64,000 bases of DNA from Symbiodinium natans (Eukaryota; Sar; Dinophyceae; Suessiales; Symbiodiniaceae). The notes beneath the pieces were generated by a model, which was not told where the DNA came from, did not search any database, and saw nothing but the letters and a program-made list of their open reading frames with translations. The translations under genes were made by a program, and so were the position numbers. The stretch spans positions 530,001-594,000 of the forward strand of contig CAJNDS010002088.1 of NCBI GenBank assembly GCA_905221605.1, in the 5' to 3' direction. This document shows, piece after piece, positions 37,201 to 42,800 of this stretch; the stretch's first letter is position 1; each line of letters starts with the position of its first letter.

Positions 37201-40200
37201 CTTATTCCCTTATATTATAATCCCCTTAACCAAAAAGTGCACCCTTTTATTCCTAGGTTACTCCTGGGTTATGAAATCTGTGATTTCTCAGTTTGGTGTT
37301 TGAGGGGTCGAGGTTTGAGGCATCCCCCGATTCATTCGTAGTACTTGGTAGTGGCCTGCCCTGCTGGCGTGACGCAGTGTGCATCACATGCACTTTGATG
37401 TACGGGGGCGTGGACTGTATGGTTTCCTTTCGAGGAGAGCGTGCCCAAGCTATGTGAATCTGCATTCCGATAGCTGAAGGCTCGCCAAATAGTTCTTGAT
37501 CCTTTCTTCCTTGTCTAACATGCGGAGCAAGCGTGCCAGCATTTTCGCAATGGGCTGGCTGGCAGCGGTGCTGGCCACAGTGAACCTCGAAATCGTCACG
37601 ATAGTCACCCCGCCCCTTCTTCCGATGTCAAGGGAAGGCCTTCTTCGTGCCGCTTGTACCCGCCCAAGACCCATGCCACCGCCTGATGAGAAGCCCATGG
37701 AAGGCAAGAGGTACATGGCAGCAGTGTCCGATGTACTTATTAGGCAGGTCTCACAGCCCGTCACCTTTCATCGTGCCGAGTATCTCTCCAAAGTGATCAC
37801 ACACCTCCCAGAGGAGGGCATGAGACATGGCCAGCAATTTCCATGTGAACACCTGCTTTTCGCGGGCGGAAAGTGCGCATCCATCTGGAACACGCACGAC
37901 CCAGTAGGGACAGATTATTCAAGCTCGTCGTGGATCGGGGCATTGCTGTCATTTGTCGCGCAGTACCTGCATAGCGACAAGTTTGACAGAGCTAACACGA
38001 GCGAGATCATGGCCATTCGGGTGGTTTTGAATGACCTTCAAAAACAACTGGACTTCGCTTGTCGAGATTGCAGCATCGCAGATGGCACAACAGCTCTTCC
38101 AGTCCAAGTCGAGCTGTTCATTCACGCATGCTTCTTCTCTCTCTGCGCAGCAGCAGTCAGTGGCGGCCTGTCAGCTGTTTGTGCCAGACACATGCTTCAG
38201 CAGTATCACGCTGACTTTGCGAGATACAGAAACTTGGATGTCTTCCTCATTGGTGCATGCATTGCCTTTACGAGTGTTGGCTGCCTCGACAGTTTGAGCC
38301 TTGTGAACCTGCACGACACTGTGCGTGTAATCCTGCAGGGCTTCGTCGCAGGCAGTGCAGGTTTTGTGGCCGCGGCAGAACGACTTCGGCAATGAGAGCA
38401 AGTAATTAGCAGGTAAGTCAAATTCACGGTGGCCCCGCAGGTTCAGTGCTTAAACCATATGCGGTTTTGCCATGCTTTTAGCTATGTGTTTGCATGCATC
38501 TACGCGCTTGTGGTACTGAGCGTGCATTGCAGAATACCTTCTCATTGAGACGTGCATCCTTCTGCGAGATCAGAAAAGGAGAGCTTGGTGTTGAGTTGCG
38601 TTGGAGGTCACCAGTTACGCATTCCCAAACCCAGCAAGGAAAACATGCGTAGCGCGATGCCATGTTCGCAGGAAGGTGGTTCGCATCCAAGTCACGGAGT
38701 GCGAGTGCCAGAAGTACTCAGCTGAATCTGTGGATTCCTATGAAAAAAGCGGTGTATTAGGGTAAAGCAGACAGTGTGGTTGATGCGCTGCAAGCAACCA
38801 ACACAGCAGCAAAAGCACAACAAGCAAGGGTACTAGCGCTAAGATGCAGCATTTCAGGAGGAGCAGCAGCATGCAAGCCATGAAGCTGATGCTTCCACTC
38901 GCGATGCAGAAGCCGCAGACGCTGAACCCTAAACCTTAAACCCTAAAAGCCTAAACCCGAAACCGCAGTCTGCAAAAAGGAATCAGCAAGGCCACGCTCT
39001 CTCAAAGCATGCTCTCGAACATTGTCTTATGAGCACAATCTCGCAATGTTCTTGCGCTTTCCTGATTTGGTTTAGGGCTCAGGTTTAGGGTGCTCAAAGT
39101 GAGAATCGTCGTGTCGCACAGTCGAAGCTTTGTTAATCTTTGCTCCCGGACCTTGTAGAAAAGGGAACCGACGCAAAGGCTAGCCCTAAACCCTACACCA
39201 TCAACCCTCAACCCTAAACCCTAAACCCTAAACCGCGCACCCGTGAGGATTCCAAGCGAGGGCTTGCGGACCCTGACCCACTCCTTCATCTGCGGTGGCA
39301 TCGCAGGCAGGAGCCACCTCAAGAAGCCTCGCAGGTGCCCTAAACCCTAAACCCTAATCCCTAAGCCCTAAGCCCTAAACCCTAAACCCTAAACCCTAAA
39401 CCCTAAACCCTAAACCCTAAACCCTAAACCCGTACCCTAAACCCTAAACTCTGAACCCTGAACCCTAAGCCCTGTAGTTATATGGGCCCTTAGTACGGTC
39501 CCTTACCTTCTTCAAAGGGTTGTGATGTGTGGGCCCTTGGGTTGTTTAGGGTATCGAATGGGTAAATATGGGGTCCCCTTGTAAGGGCCATGCTAAGGGA
39601 CCATGTAACTACCCTAACAAGCTGCGTTGCTGCTCAGGAACCTCATGACACGCCCAAGGTTAAGGGCAGTTTAGGGTTTAGGGTTCAGTGTTTGGGGTTG
39701 AAACCCTAAGCCTACAGCGTAAACCCCTAAGTGGGCACAGGCATGATGGCCGCCTTGGTGACTTGCCCGATTGACGTCATCAAGACTCTCGGCCATCAAG
39801 AGCCAGTTGAAGTTATACGTTTATGGTTATATTGTCATATTGCTATATTGTTAAGTTAAGTTATATAGTTATACTGTTATACCTGTATGCTTTTATGTTG
39901 TGATTTTGTCATATTGGTTAGGGGTGCTTCGTAACCCTAACCCTAAACGTTTGCGTCCCCAGGACTCTGCGACAAAAGACGCTGACGGGGGCCGAGCGCA
40001 GCTTGACGAGCCTTGCTCGCGATGCCCTGTTTTAGGGTTTAGGGTTTCGGGTTTAGGGTCCAGGGTTTAGGGTTTAGGGTTTAGGCTTGAGCGGAAACAA
40101 CACCTACATCTGCGGTTTCGGGTTTAGGGTTTAGGGTTTTGGCAGGTGCCACCTGAAACCTTGCATGCCCAGCTTGGCCATCAGGAGCAGCATGCCGGCA

Positions 40201-40903
40201 TCCGAGTCCTACAAAGCCGGGCGCTTACTGGGGTGAAGCCAACCCCCAAACCCTAAACACCCTGCACCCCTGACCCCAACCCTAAACCCTAAACCCTAAA
40301 CCCTAAACCCTAAACCCTAAACCCTAAACCCTAAACCCTAAACAACAGGACATCATCCGATTCCTCGTGGCCCACCCCAAATCGAGCTTCAGCGGGGTCG
40401 GCCCTCGGTTGCTGCGGATACCCTTGGGCGGCTTGGACTGCTCTGAACTGAGAAGATATCATGAATATGATTTTATATGTATATATACATATATACACAT
40501 ATGCAAGCATGTATATATATATATATGTATTTGTGTGTGTATTTATTTATGCTGGTTATCTACATATACATGCGTGTATATATATATATATTCATTTATT
40601 TATGTATATACCAGATGTAATAAAGTATCAGGGCTTTTTCATGTTCTGGTACCTTTAACTAAGCGAGATAAGGATTTAGGCGGGGTCCAAGGAAGAGATC
40701 CGAACCCATCGGATGTTTGCGTTCGCTAAAAAGGCCGAAGCCGTAAATCCTAGACCCTGAACCCTAAATCCCATTTCCTAAACCCCCCCTAAACCCTAAA
40801 TCCTAAACCCTAAACCCTAACAATCGCTGCAGGTATGGCAACGATGATGTCGGGGATGGAGACCACAAAGTGGGCCTTTGAGTGGCGCAGGCAGAGCAGG
40901 TAG
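13274..40903 (+). CDS. Mitochondrial carrier, SLC25A39/40 (MTM1) type, 17 exons
   Basis: Inner-membrane carrier of the family that imports glutathione into mitochondria, modelled at about 310 aa with three repeats. Exons: 13274-~13349 (ATG), 13843-~13883, 14162-14197 (PFDRIKTLMQ), 14928-~15013, 31131-31185 (LARDVLRTDGLRGLYRRP), 31322-~31350 (PTRVVRPPR), 33304-33381 (GIYFS...YDELLR), 34001-34048, 34652-34696 (PLELLRTQLQ), 35397-35456, 36469-36526 (GYSPTLLRDVPFSALYW), 36782-36822 (YWPRLAYESIKK), 39261-39306 (SFICGGIAG), 39741-39783 (CPIDVIKT), 39963-~40023, 40349-40430 (SGVGPRLLRIPLGG) and 40833-40903 (TAG). Phases agree at every junction from 33304 on; the first four exon ends and 31350 are approximate. 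Donors are mainly GC or GA. Only scattered cysteines are visible in the first matrix loop, with no clear cluster. Intron 4 holds a 14.5 kb insertion. The GT after CAGAGCAG at 40900 leaves open a spliced continuation to 41561. Confidence 0.85.
13365..13540. repeat. G-run and C-run pair in carrier intron 1
   Basis: G-rich sequence (about 13356-13382) and a C run of some 23 (13505-13537) face each other across about 125 bases. TTTAGGG follows the first run and CCCTAAA follows the second. The two runs could pair in RNA, like the telomere arrays. Confidence 0.7.
14790..14905 (+). repeat. CCCTAAA array ahead of carrier exon 4
   Basis: About 15 uninterrupted CCCTAAA units ending some 20 bases before the CAG acceptor at 14925-14927. 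Confidence 0.85.
15745..15884 (+). repeat. CCCTAAA array
   Basis: Roughly 19 units, the first three being the CCCTACA variant. It leads directly into the 192-base direct repeat that borders the 14.5 kb insertion. Confidence 0.9.
15885..16076 (+). repeat. 192-bp direct repeat, left copy (unit B)
   Basis: It matches 30731-30922 over its whole length with only about six differences. It begins TGATCATGACATGG and ends TTTAGGGTTA. The terminal TA is the left target-site TA of the inserted block. The second half is a TTTAGGGTRC/TATTTAGGG minisatellite. Confidence 0.9.
16587..18475 (-). CDS. Transposase-like dinoflagellate multicopy gene, in-frame stop
   Basis: Minus strand. Exons about 18475-18310 (KPHAGSAAVKRRRVGPVGH...), 18234-17165, 17110-16941 and about 16895-16587 (ends AFNKAALQALSM, stop). 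The long exon carries MMLHLDEGTSHKRKGIMVLS, a KMWPVILACKGDWP segment, a CHLCRAG zinc-binding-like knuckle and YAVDLFHVCHKGVVADY. Conserved Asp/His residues and a CxxC pair of this sort suggest a transposase-like nuclease, but the family is not one I can name. It matches my impression of a protein type repeated many times in dinoflagellate genomes. The frame is broken once by TGA at 18074-18076 (HEP-stop-VPSVFKEF), with open frame on both sides. It lies beside the left end of the 14.5 kb insertion, where a transposase would be expected. Confidence 0.5.
18772..20700 (-). CDS. Multi-exon gene with acidic and lysine-rich tracts
   Basis: Minus strand. Exons about 20700-20490 (VVRRMIEPKTRSKSVMASPD, then RWNAGGDLKNFLIRTL), about 20438-20300 (DVWKRTVEIQIQKSKSNEI, then VICGWYSKEKMK), about 20130-19720 (YWVEEETKGTYKVAESEL, then a D/S/E tract and a KKGKKRNAKKSKKAKK tract), about 19680-19510 (coiled-coil-like AQAKVEACIEKVEKL), about 19480-19330 (MAEIKASYASSKKSL) and about 18948-18772 (SDRTLLKKSLSQQALDN..., KRKRAAAKLKPKAKAKRGRK, stop). 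The layout (short conserved N-terminal block, charged middle, basic tail) resembles abundant dinoflagellate proteins of unknown role. The basic tail could be nuclear targeting. Some boundaries are approximate. Confidence 0.5.
18955..19180. repeat. TTTATAGGG/CCCTATAAA inverted repeats in an intron
   Basis: TTATAGGGTTT units (18958-19045) are followed by CCCTATAAA units (19110-19180), an inverted pair between two exons of the minus-strand gene. The intercalated TA distinguishes these from the plain heptamers outside the insertion. Confidence 0.6.
20729..21260. repeat. CA-rich, GTGCTGCGAGC minisatellite and GT microsatellite block
   Basis: A degenerate ACACAACACA stretch (20790-21030) leads to a 15-bp minisatellite unit (GCTGCGAGCGTGCGT) repeated about five times at 21080-21180. 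A (GT)n run follows at 21190-21235. The Cys/Ala/Arg-rich reading frames here are artefacts. Confidence 0.85.
21236..21620 (+). repeat. TTTAGGG/TTTATAGGG array
   Basis: Continuous GGGTTTA and GGGTTTATA units. It faces CCCTATAAA-type sequence at 21665-21780, giving a large inverted repeat. Confidence 0.85.
21780..22420. other. Non-coding stretch with telomere-like repeats
   Basis: A unique island at 21790-21910 shows no open frame worth calling. It is followed by a GGGGAGG tract and TTTAGGG units (22058-22205) that turn directly into CCCTAAA units (22206-22260) with no spacer, a perfect foldback. Confidence 0.6.
22425..23640 (-). CDS. Dinoflagellate expanded-family gene (CSTW / ENP-like motif protein)
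   Basis: Minus strand. Segments in order: GDFVVHFGMLCSTWITVSR and PLGD (23520-23390); GTYVLEQPVSSIIWRHPRMQ (23240-23165); VYLNSDTWPPSPFGKAFCVG, then AKRTRLWSNSKGIAAFYDP (23055-22880); KIPFGLRYVRAMPRLLSE (about 22730-22640); and PIPEARTATAALQATSAITD through LYEDLWQDARMPELAAYL (about 22602-22425, ending GAAGAG/gtgagg). The last intron is about 36 nt with a GC donor. The pattern 'GL.CSTW...SRG.....R', then 'E(N/Q)P.SS....HPR', then 'LWSN' recurs, to my knowledge, in many uncharacterised dinoflagellate proteins. The ENP-like piece recalls a cytosine methyltransferase fold, but no catalytic PCQ is visible. The function is unknown; a link to mobile elements is inference. Confidence 0.5.
23643..23885. 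repeat. CCCTAAA / CCCTATAAA array
   Basis: Mixed heptamer and TA-containing units, with the longest pure run at about 23720-23800. Confidence 0.85.
23886..24260. other. Small open islands, no firm gene
   Basis: On the minus strand 23916-24101 is open (MAVFAGAAALSRCLGLAGHC...), alanine-rich and possibly an exon. The rest is TTTATAGGG sequence. Confidence 0.3.
24273..24890 (+). repeat. Tandem-duplicated segment, copy 1
   Basis: It repeats at about 25913-26545 with high identity, in the same order: foldback remnant, unique block, exon-like YGQMYGGPGQGALGG, TTTAGGG units, exon-like YPDKPITGA, C-run, then MAPPSSQRQVMQRESSAVL. A C run of about 22 is present (24708-24731). Confidence 0.85.
24456..25054 (+). 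pseudogene. Gly/Gln-rich gene fragment, copy 1 with in-frame stop
   Basis: Plus-strand exons: about 24455-24495 (YGQMYGGPGQGALG), about 24640-24665 (YPDKPITGA) and 24738 to about 25054 (GQPH-stop-GQGMAPPSSQRQ, then TNLGRVLGDSALPLIGVYED, GFYGSPALALDQRCALRQP, FNQAGGMPQGGVNMLRG). The TAA at 24749-24751 replaces a sense codon present in copy 2. Codon-sized indels and conservative changes between the copies (SSQRQ versus SQRE) show the frame was once under protein-level constraint. No family is recognised. Confidence 0.45.
25167..25278. repeat. Foldback (MITE-like) element, family A, degraded
   Basis: GGTTCATGGGAACTTGTAAG faces CCCATGAACCTTCAAGTAG. The inner arms GTAAGTAGGGTTACAAGTAGG also recur in the 42870 copy. 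Confidence 0.5.
25684..25800 (+). repeat. AAGGGCTT minisatellite
   Basis: A locally homogenised TTAAGGGC 9/8-mer repeated about 12 times. It looks like a mutated telomere-type unit that has spread by slippage. Confidence 0.8.
25913..26545 (+). repeat. Tandem-duplicated segment, copy 2
   Basis: A copy of 24273-24890. It retains an extra foldback arm near its left end (AATCCCTATTAAGGACTGTTAG) and the uninterrupted reading frame (GQPNQGQGMAPPSQREVMQR). After GAGGATCTTGTTCAG it diverges from copy 1 into the inverted exon that follows. Confidence 0.85.
26553..26720 (-). repeat. Inverted copy of 24900-25054
   Basis: The reverse complement of the exon downstream of copy 1 (FYGSPALALDQRCALKQPAI...). 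It is joined to the end of copy 2, so the exon lies head to head with its own gene. A breakpoint with a short unmatched spacer (TAAGTTTTGTTCAG) separates the two. Confidence 0.85.
26810..27440 (-). CDS. Unrecognised minus-strand gene, several exons
   Basis: Minus strand. About 27430-27330 reads RRVARRFVAAFAPLDPAPLA and ends before GTGAGT. About 27305-27175 reads SQLVTARLFKRAPAFSKKHV. About 27097-26870 reads AAQAGPSSLLPVAEQLGRAF, IHSRVQTHSSRHRARTLMLI and MTPHELHSLLQRLLELNSP, before GTGTGC. The last exon looks like a globular helical protein. No family is recognised. Frames of the middle piece are uncertain. Confidence 0.4.
27671..30083 (-). CDS. Charged dinoflagellate protein gene with KA-repeat and Cys-rich tail
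   Basis: Minus strand. About 30075-30030 reads DLVYLRCLRFAIG. About 30000-29610 reads LLHLRHAAFRVLCTDHDRVI, LMAKSLYELWEKKKVIRRRL and KKQEDDEKEDG. About 29320-28745 reads AAGVRRLFQLIKELRSTNGD, then acidic, KEDELADLMNQISLYEDGEQ. 28419-28237 follows, and 28161-27671 reads SLRASIRRTRRSRSTRELL, a PKAKAKAKAKATPKTKARAK tract and CGKFVLGCSSCRWGVLGCG. The GC..CRW....GC..C tail is a Cys-rich motif I associate with dinoflagellate proteins of unknown function. The frame in the acidic exon is broken by TAA at 29158-29160 (HMH-stop-ESEEEEE). Boundaries are approximate. Confidence 0.5.
30544..30730 (+). repeat. Direct repeat unit A, first copy
   Basis: It begins TAGGCTTTAAGAACGTAACC and contains CCCTAAA-type sequence. 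It recurs from 30921 with few changes. A-B-A order (30544, 30731, 30921) shows a tandem duplication of the target region next to the insertion. Confidence 0.9.
30731..30922 (+). repeat. 192-bp direct repeat, right copy (unit B)
   Basis: Pairs with 15885-16076. At its right end the sequence AGGGT-TA-GGCTTT is the empty form of the site occupied by the 14.5 kb block. Confidence 0.9.
30921..31100 (+). repeat. Direct repeat unit A, second copy
   Basis: Repeats 30544-30730, ending in a CCCTAAA array that leads up to carrier exon 5 at 31131. Confidence 0.85.
33180..33300 (+). repeat. CCCTAAA array before carrier exon 7
   Basis: About 16 units with one CCCGAAA and two CCTTAAA variants, ending a few bases from the CCTTTCAG acceptor. 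Confidence 0.85.
33390..33660 (+). repeat. TTTAGGG then GGGGTTTA arrays after carrier exon 7
   Basis: Heptamers pass into an 8-base GGGGTTTA run (33440-33545), so the unit length has shifted locally. It faces the CCCTAAA sequence ahead of exon 8. Confidence 0.8.
34190..34285. repeat. Foldback (MITE-like) element, family B
   Basis: GGGATGTTCCCGCTTATACTAGC at the left is answered by GCTGTTAGTAGAAGGAGGAACATCCC at the right, 96 bases in all. Relatives lie at 24273, 25913, 43172 and 50666. Confidence 0.75.
35257..35390 (+). repeat. CCCTAAA array before carrier exon 10
   Basis: About 18 units, nearly perfect, ending 7 bases before the GTCAG acceptor of exon 35397-35456. Confidence 0.9.
35692..36320 (+). 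other. Repeat-free island in a carrier intron with open frames
   Basis: 630 bases without telomere-like units. Plus-strand frames 35692-35994 (VVTLKAEAERERFPNEVLRI...) and 36032-36220 (LTVTQRDSTVSQPGKCPSKP...) are open but have no recognisable domain. It could be an old insertion or an unspliced nested gene. Confidence 0.3.
37520..38395 (+). CDS. Intronless ORF nested in a carrier intron, membrane-protein-like
   Basis: An open frame of about 290 codons from ATG 37520 to TGA 38393-38395, by far the longest plus-strand frame here. It lies in the intron between carrier exons 36822 and 39261. Hydrophobic stretches: near the N-terminus (MGWLAAVLATVNLEIVTIVT), around 38110-38190 (ELFIHACFFSLCAAAVSGGL), around 38250 (FLIGACIAFTSVG) and at the end (GFVAGSAGFVAAAERL). 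The middle contains HGQQFPCEHLLFAGGKCASI and SSSSWIGALLSFVAQYLH. No family is recognised. Being intronless amid multi-intron genes, it may be a retrocopy or part of an inserted element. The minus strand at 37450-37764 is also open (LLRMLDKEERIKNYLASLQ), so the strand of the first 250 bases is not certain. Confidence 0.5.
   Translation: MRSKRASIFAMGWLAAVLATVNLEIVTIVTPPLLPMSREGLLRAACTRPRPMPPPDEKPMEGKRYMAAVSDVLIRQVSQPVTFHRAEYLSKVITHLPEEGMRHGQQFPCEHLLFAGGKCASIWNTHDPVGTDYSSSSWIGALLSFVAQYLHSDKFDRANTSEIMAIRVVLNDLQKQLDFACRDCSIADGTTALPVQVELFIHACFFSLCAAAVSGGLSAVCARHMLQQYHADFARYRNLDVFLIGACIAFTSVGCLDSLSLVNLHDTVRVILQGFVAGSAGFVAAAERLRQ
39340..39470 (+). repeat. CCCTAAA array
   Basis: About 15 units with CCCTAAG and CCCTGAA variants in the intron after carrier exon 13. 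This one does not show the TTTAGGG-first order. Confidence 0.85.
40470..40640. repeat. TA/TG microsatellite
   Basis: TATATACATATATACACATATG-type sequence starting about 40 bases after the donor of carrier exon 16. Tyrosine/isoleucine-rich frames here are artefacts. Confidence 0.85.
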
Positions 40904-41132
40904 GGTTTAGTGTTTAGGGTTCAGGGTTTAGGGTTTTGACATTTCCTTCCCACTGACATGGAGCTTTCCCCGAAAGATAAGGTTTTATGGTTTTGAGAAG
41001 CCTGTAAAACGTAATCATGTTTTTTTGTTTCTCTATAGGGTCCCGATAGCTCAGGGGCAGCGCAGGTGGCCCTGATATGTCTAAAGCCCTAACTGCAACA
41101 CCCCCCCCCCCCCGCCCCCCACATGCAAGGTC

Positions 41133-41661
41133 CCCACTTGCGGGAGGCTTCAACACAAGGATGCCACGCTTGAAAATCTTCTAATCCCTAAACCCTGAAC
41201 CTAAAAGCCCTAAAGGGTTTGGGGTGACAGCAACCCGGAGTCCTAAACCCTGAAAGATCCTAAGCCCGAGAACCCTCAGGTGTTGAGGTTTTCGGGCTTA
41301 CTTGGAATCCCCTTTTGACATAGCAAGCCTACCTCGTATCCCCTAGAAACACGATAATCATCCCGATAACTTAACCCAACTTCCTACAGCAGTCTCCATA
41401 CCTTCTTGCAACGGCCTTGGGAACGCCCAGTATTGAATCCAACATCTGCGCCTGCACCTTAAACCCTCAACCCACCACTTTCTCATCGAAGCCAGACGCA
41501 CAACCCCTAAACCCGTCAGCCCTAAGCCCTAAGCCCTAAACCCTCGTTTCACTCGCGCAGCGTGGCTCTTGCATGCTTTTCGGCTCGACGTGGCCAGTTC
41601 CCTCGATGGCTCCGTGGTTGAGCCCCTTATGTCAGTGTTTTTAGCGCAAGAAGCCGCATAA
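41133..41661 (+). CDS. Candidate last exons of a small gene
   Basis: 41133 to about 41190: after GCAAG, VPTCGRLQHKDATLENLL. 41561-41661: after a CTCGCGCAG acceptor, AWLLHAFRLDVASSLDGSVV, then EPLMSVFLAQEAA and TAA. The second is clearly coding in composition. It could be a separate gene or an alternative end of the carrier (CAGAGCAG/gtaggg at 40899); the reading frame differs in the two cases. No family is recognised. Confidence 0.35.
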
Positions 41662-41774
41662 GAATGCCCGCACATCCCCCAACAGAACAGGCCCTATCTC
41701 AGAAAAAACCAAACAGGGCCAGGGATAAAAGTCGGGGCCCTAGTATGGAGCCCCAAGAACAATAAAAGCCCTAG

Positions 41775-41807
41775 ATGTATCTATCGATCTATCTAAATAT
41801 AATATAC

Positions 41808-41841
<34 letters not shown>

Positions 41842-41968
41842 TCATATATATATATATAGAATTTATTTATTTATTTCTTTCTTTCTTTATTTGTTTATTT
41901 ATTCATTTATATGTTTTTAAAAATATTTTATTTGTTAATTTTAAGTATTCATTTGGTTATTTGTTTAC

Positions 41969-42004
<36 letters not shown>

Positions 42005-42050
42005 ATATGTATATATGTATACACGCACATGTGTATACATACCTTGTCCG
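41775..42050. repeat. AT-rich microsatellite block
   Basis: TATATA/TATG runs with TTTATTTATTTC and TTTC repeats; no coding content. The next 480 bases (42120-42530) are unique but show no convincing exon. Confidence 0.85.
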
Positions 42051-42535
42051 CGAGGCTACACCGAAACCCCACTAAGCCAGTTGGGGTTTAGGGTTTAGGG
42101 TTCAGGGTTCAGGGTTTAGGGTATGGTTTAGGGTTTGGAGCATTCCCGTGCTGGTTTTGCATATTTGCTGTTTCTCGGTTGTCTTCTTCTGGATTCTGGA
42201 GCCCTCATAGATACTGAGAAGCGCCATTTCCTGCTGTTCTAGGTAGGACCTTGGGACACTTCATGTGTTCCCTTACTGAGTTTAAGAGGATCATATTCAT
42301 GAATATTTTCCAGTGGCTTGGAGGGCCAACCTAGTGTTGACAAAGCTTTGGCATGCAGAGCTAAGATCTGTGGCTTTAGAGTTTACGTTTGATTTTGCTG
42401 GCTTGCTGGCTCATGCCATGACGTTTTTGTAAAGCTTGGCCTGTTCCTGTCTAAGCATAGTTCAGCACACCCCCAAACCTGCACCCCATAGCCGTTAAAA
42501 GGAGAATGCAAGGATGGATGTTTTCCATACCCGTT

Positions 42536-42760
42536 GCCCTAAACCCTAAACCCTAAACCCTAAACCCTAAACCCTAAACCCTAAACCCTAAACCCTAAAC
42601 CCTAAACCCTAAACCCTAAACCCTAAACCCTAAACCTAACCCTAAACCCTAAACCCTAAACCCTAAACCCTAAACCCTAAACCCTAAACCCTAAACCCTA
42701 AACCCTAAACCCTAAACCCTAAACCCTAAACCCTAACCCTAAACCCTAAACCCTAAACCT
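42536..42760 (+). repeat. Longest CCCTAAA array in the window
   Basis: About 32 heptamers with only two 6-base slips (CCTAAC), ending just before the exon at 42801. It is the window's longest near-pure array, yet it is interstitial. Confidence 0.95.
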
Positions 42761-42800
42761 TTACGGGAATGGCAACGGGGGTATGTTGAACATTTCTCAG

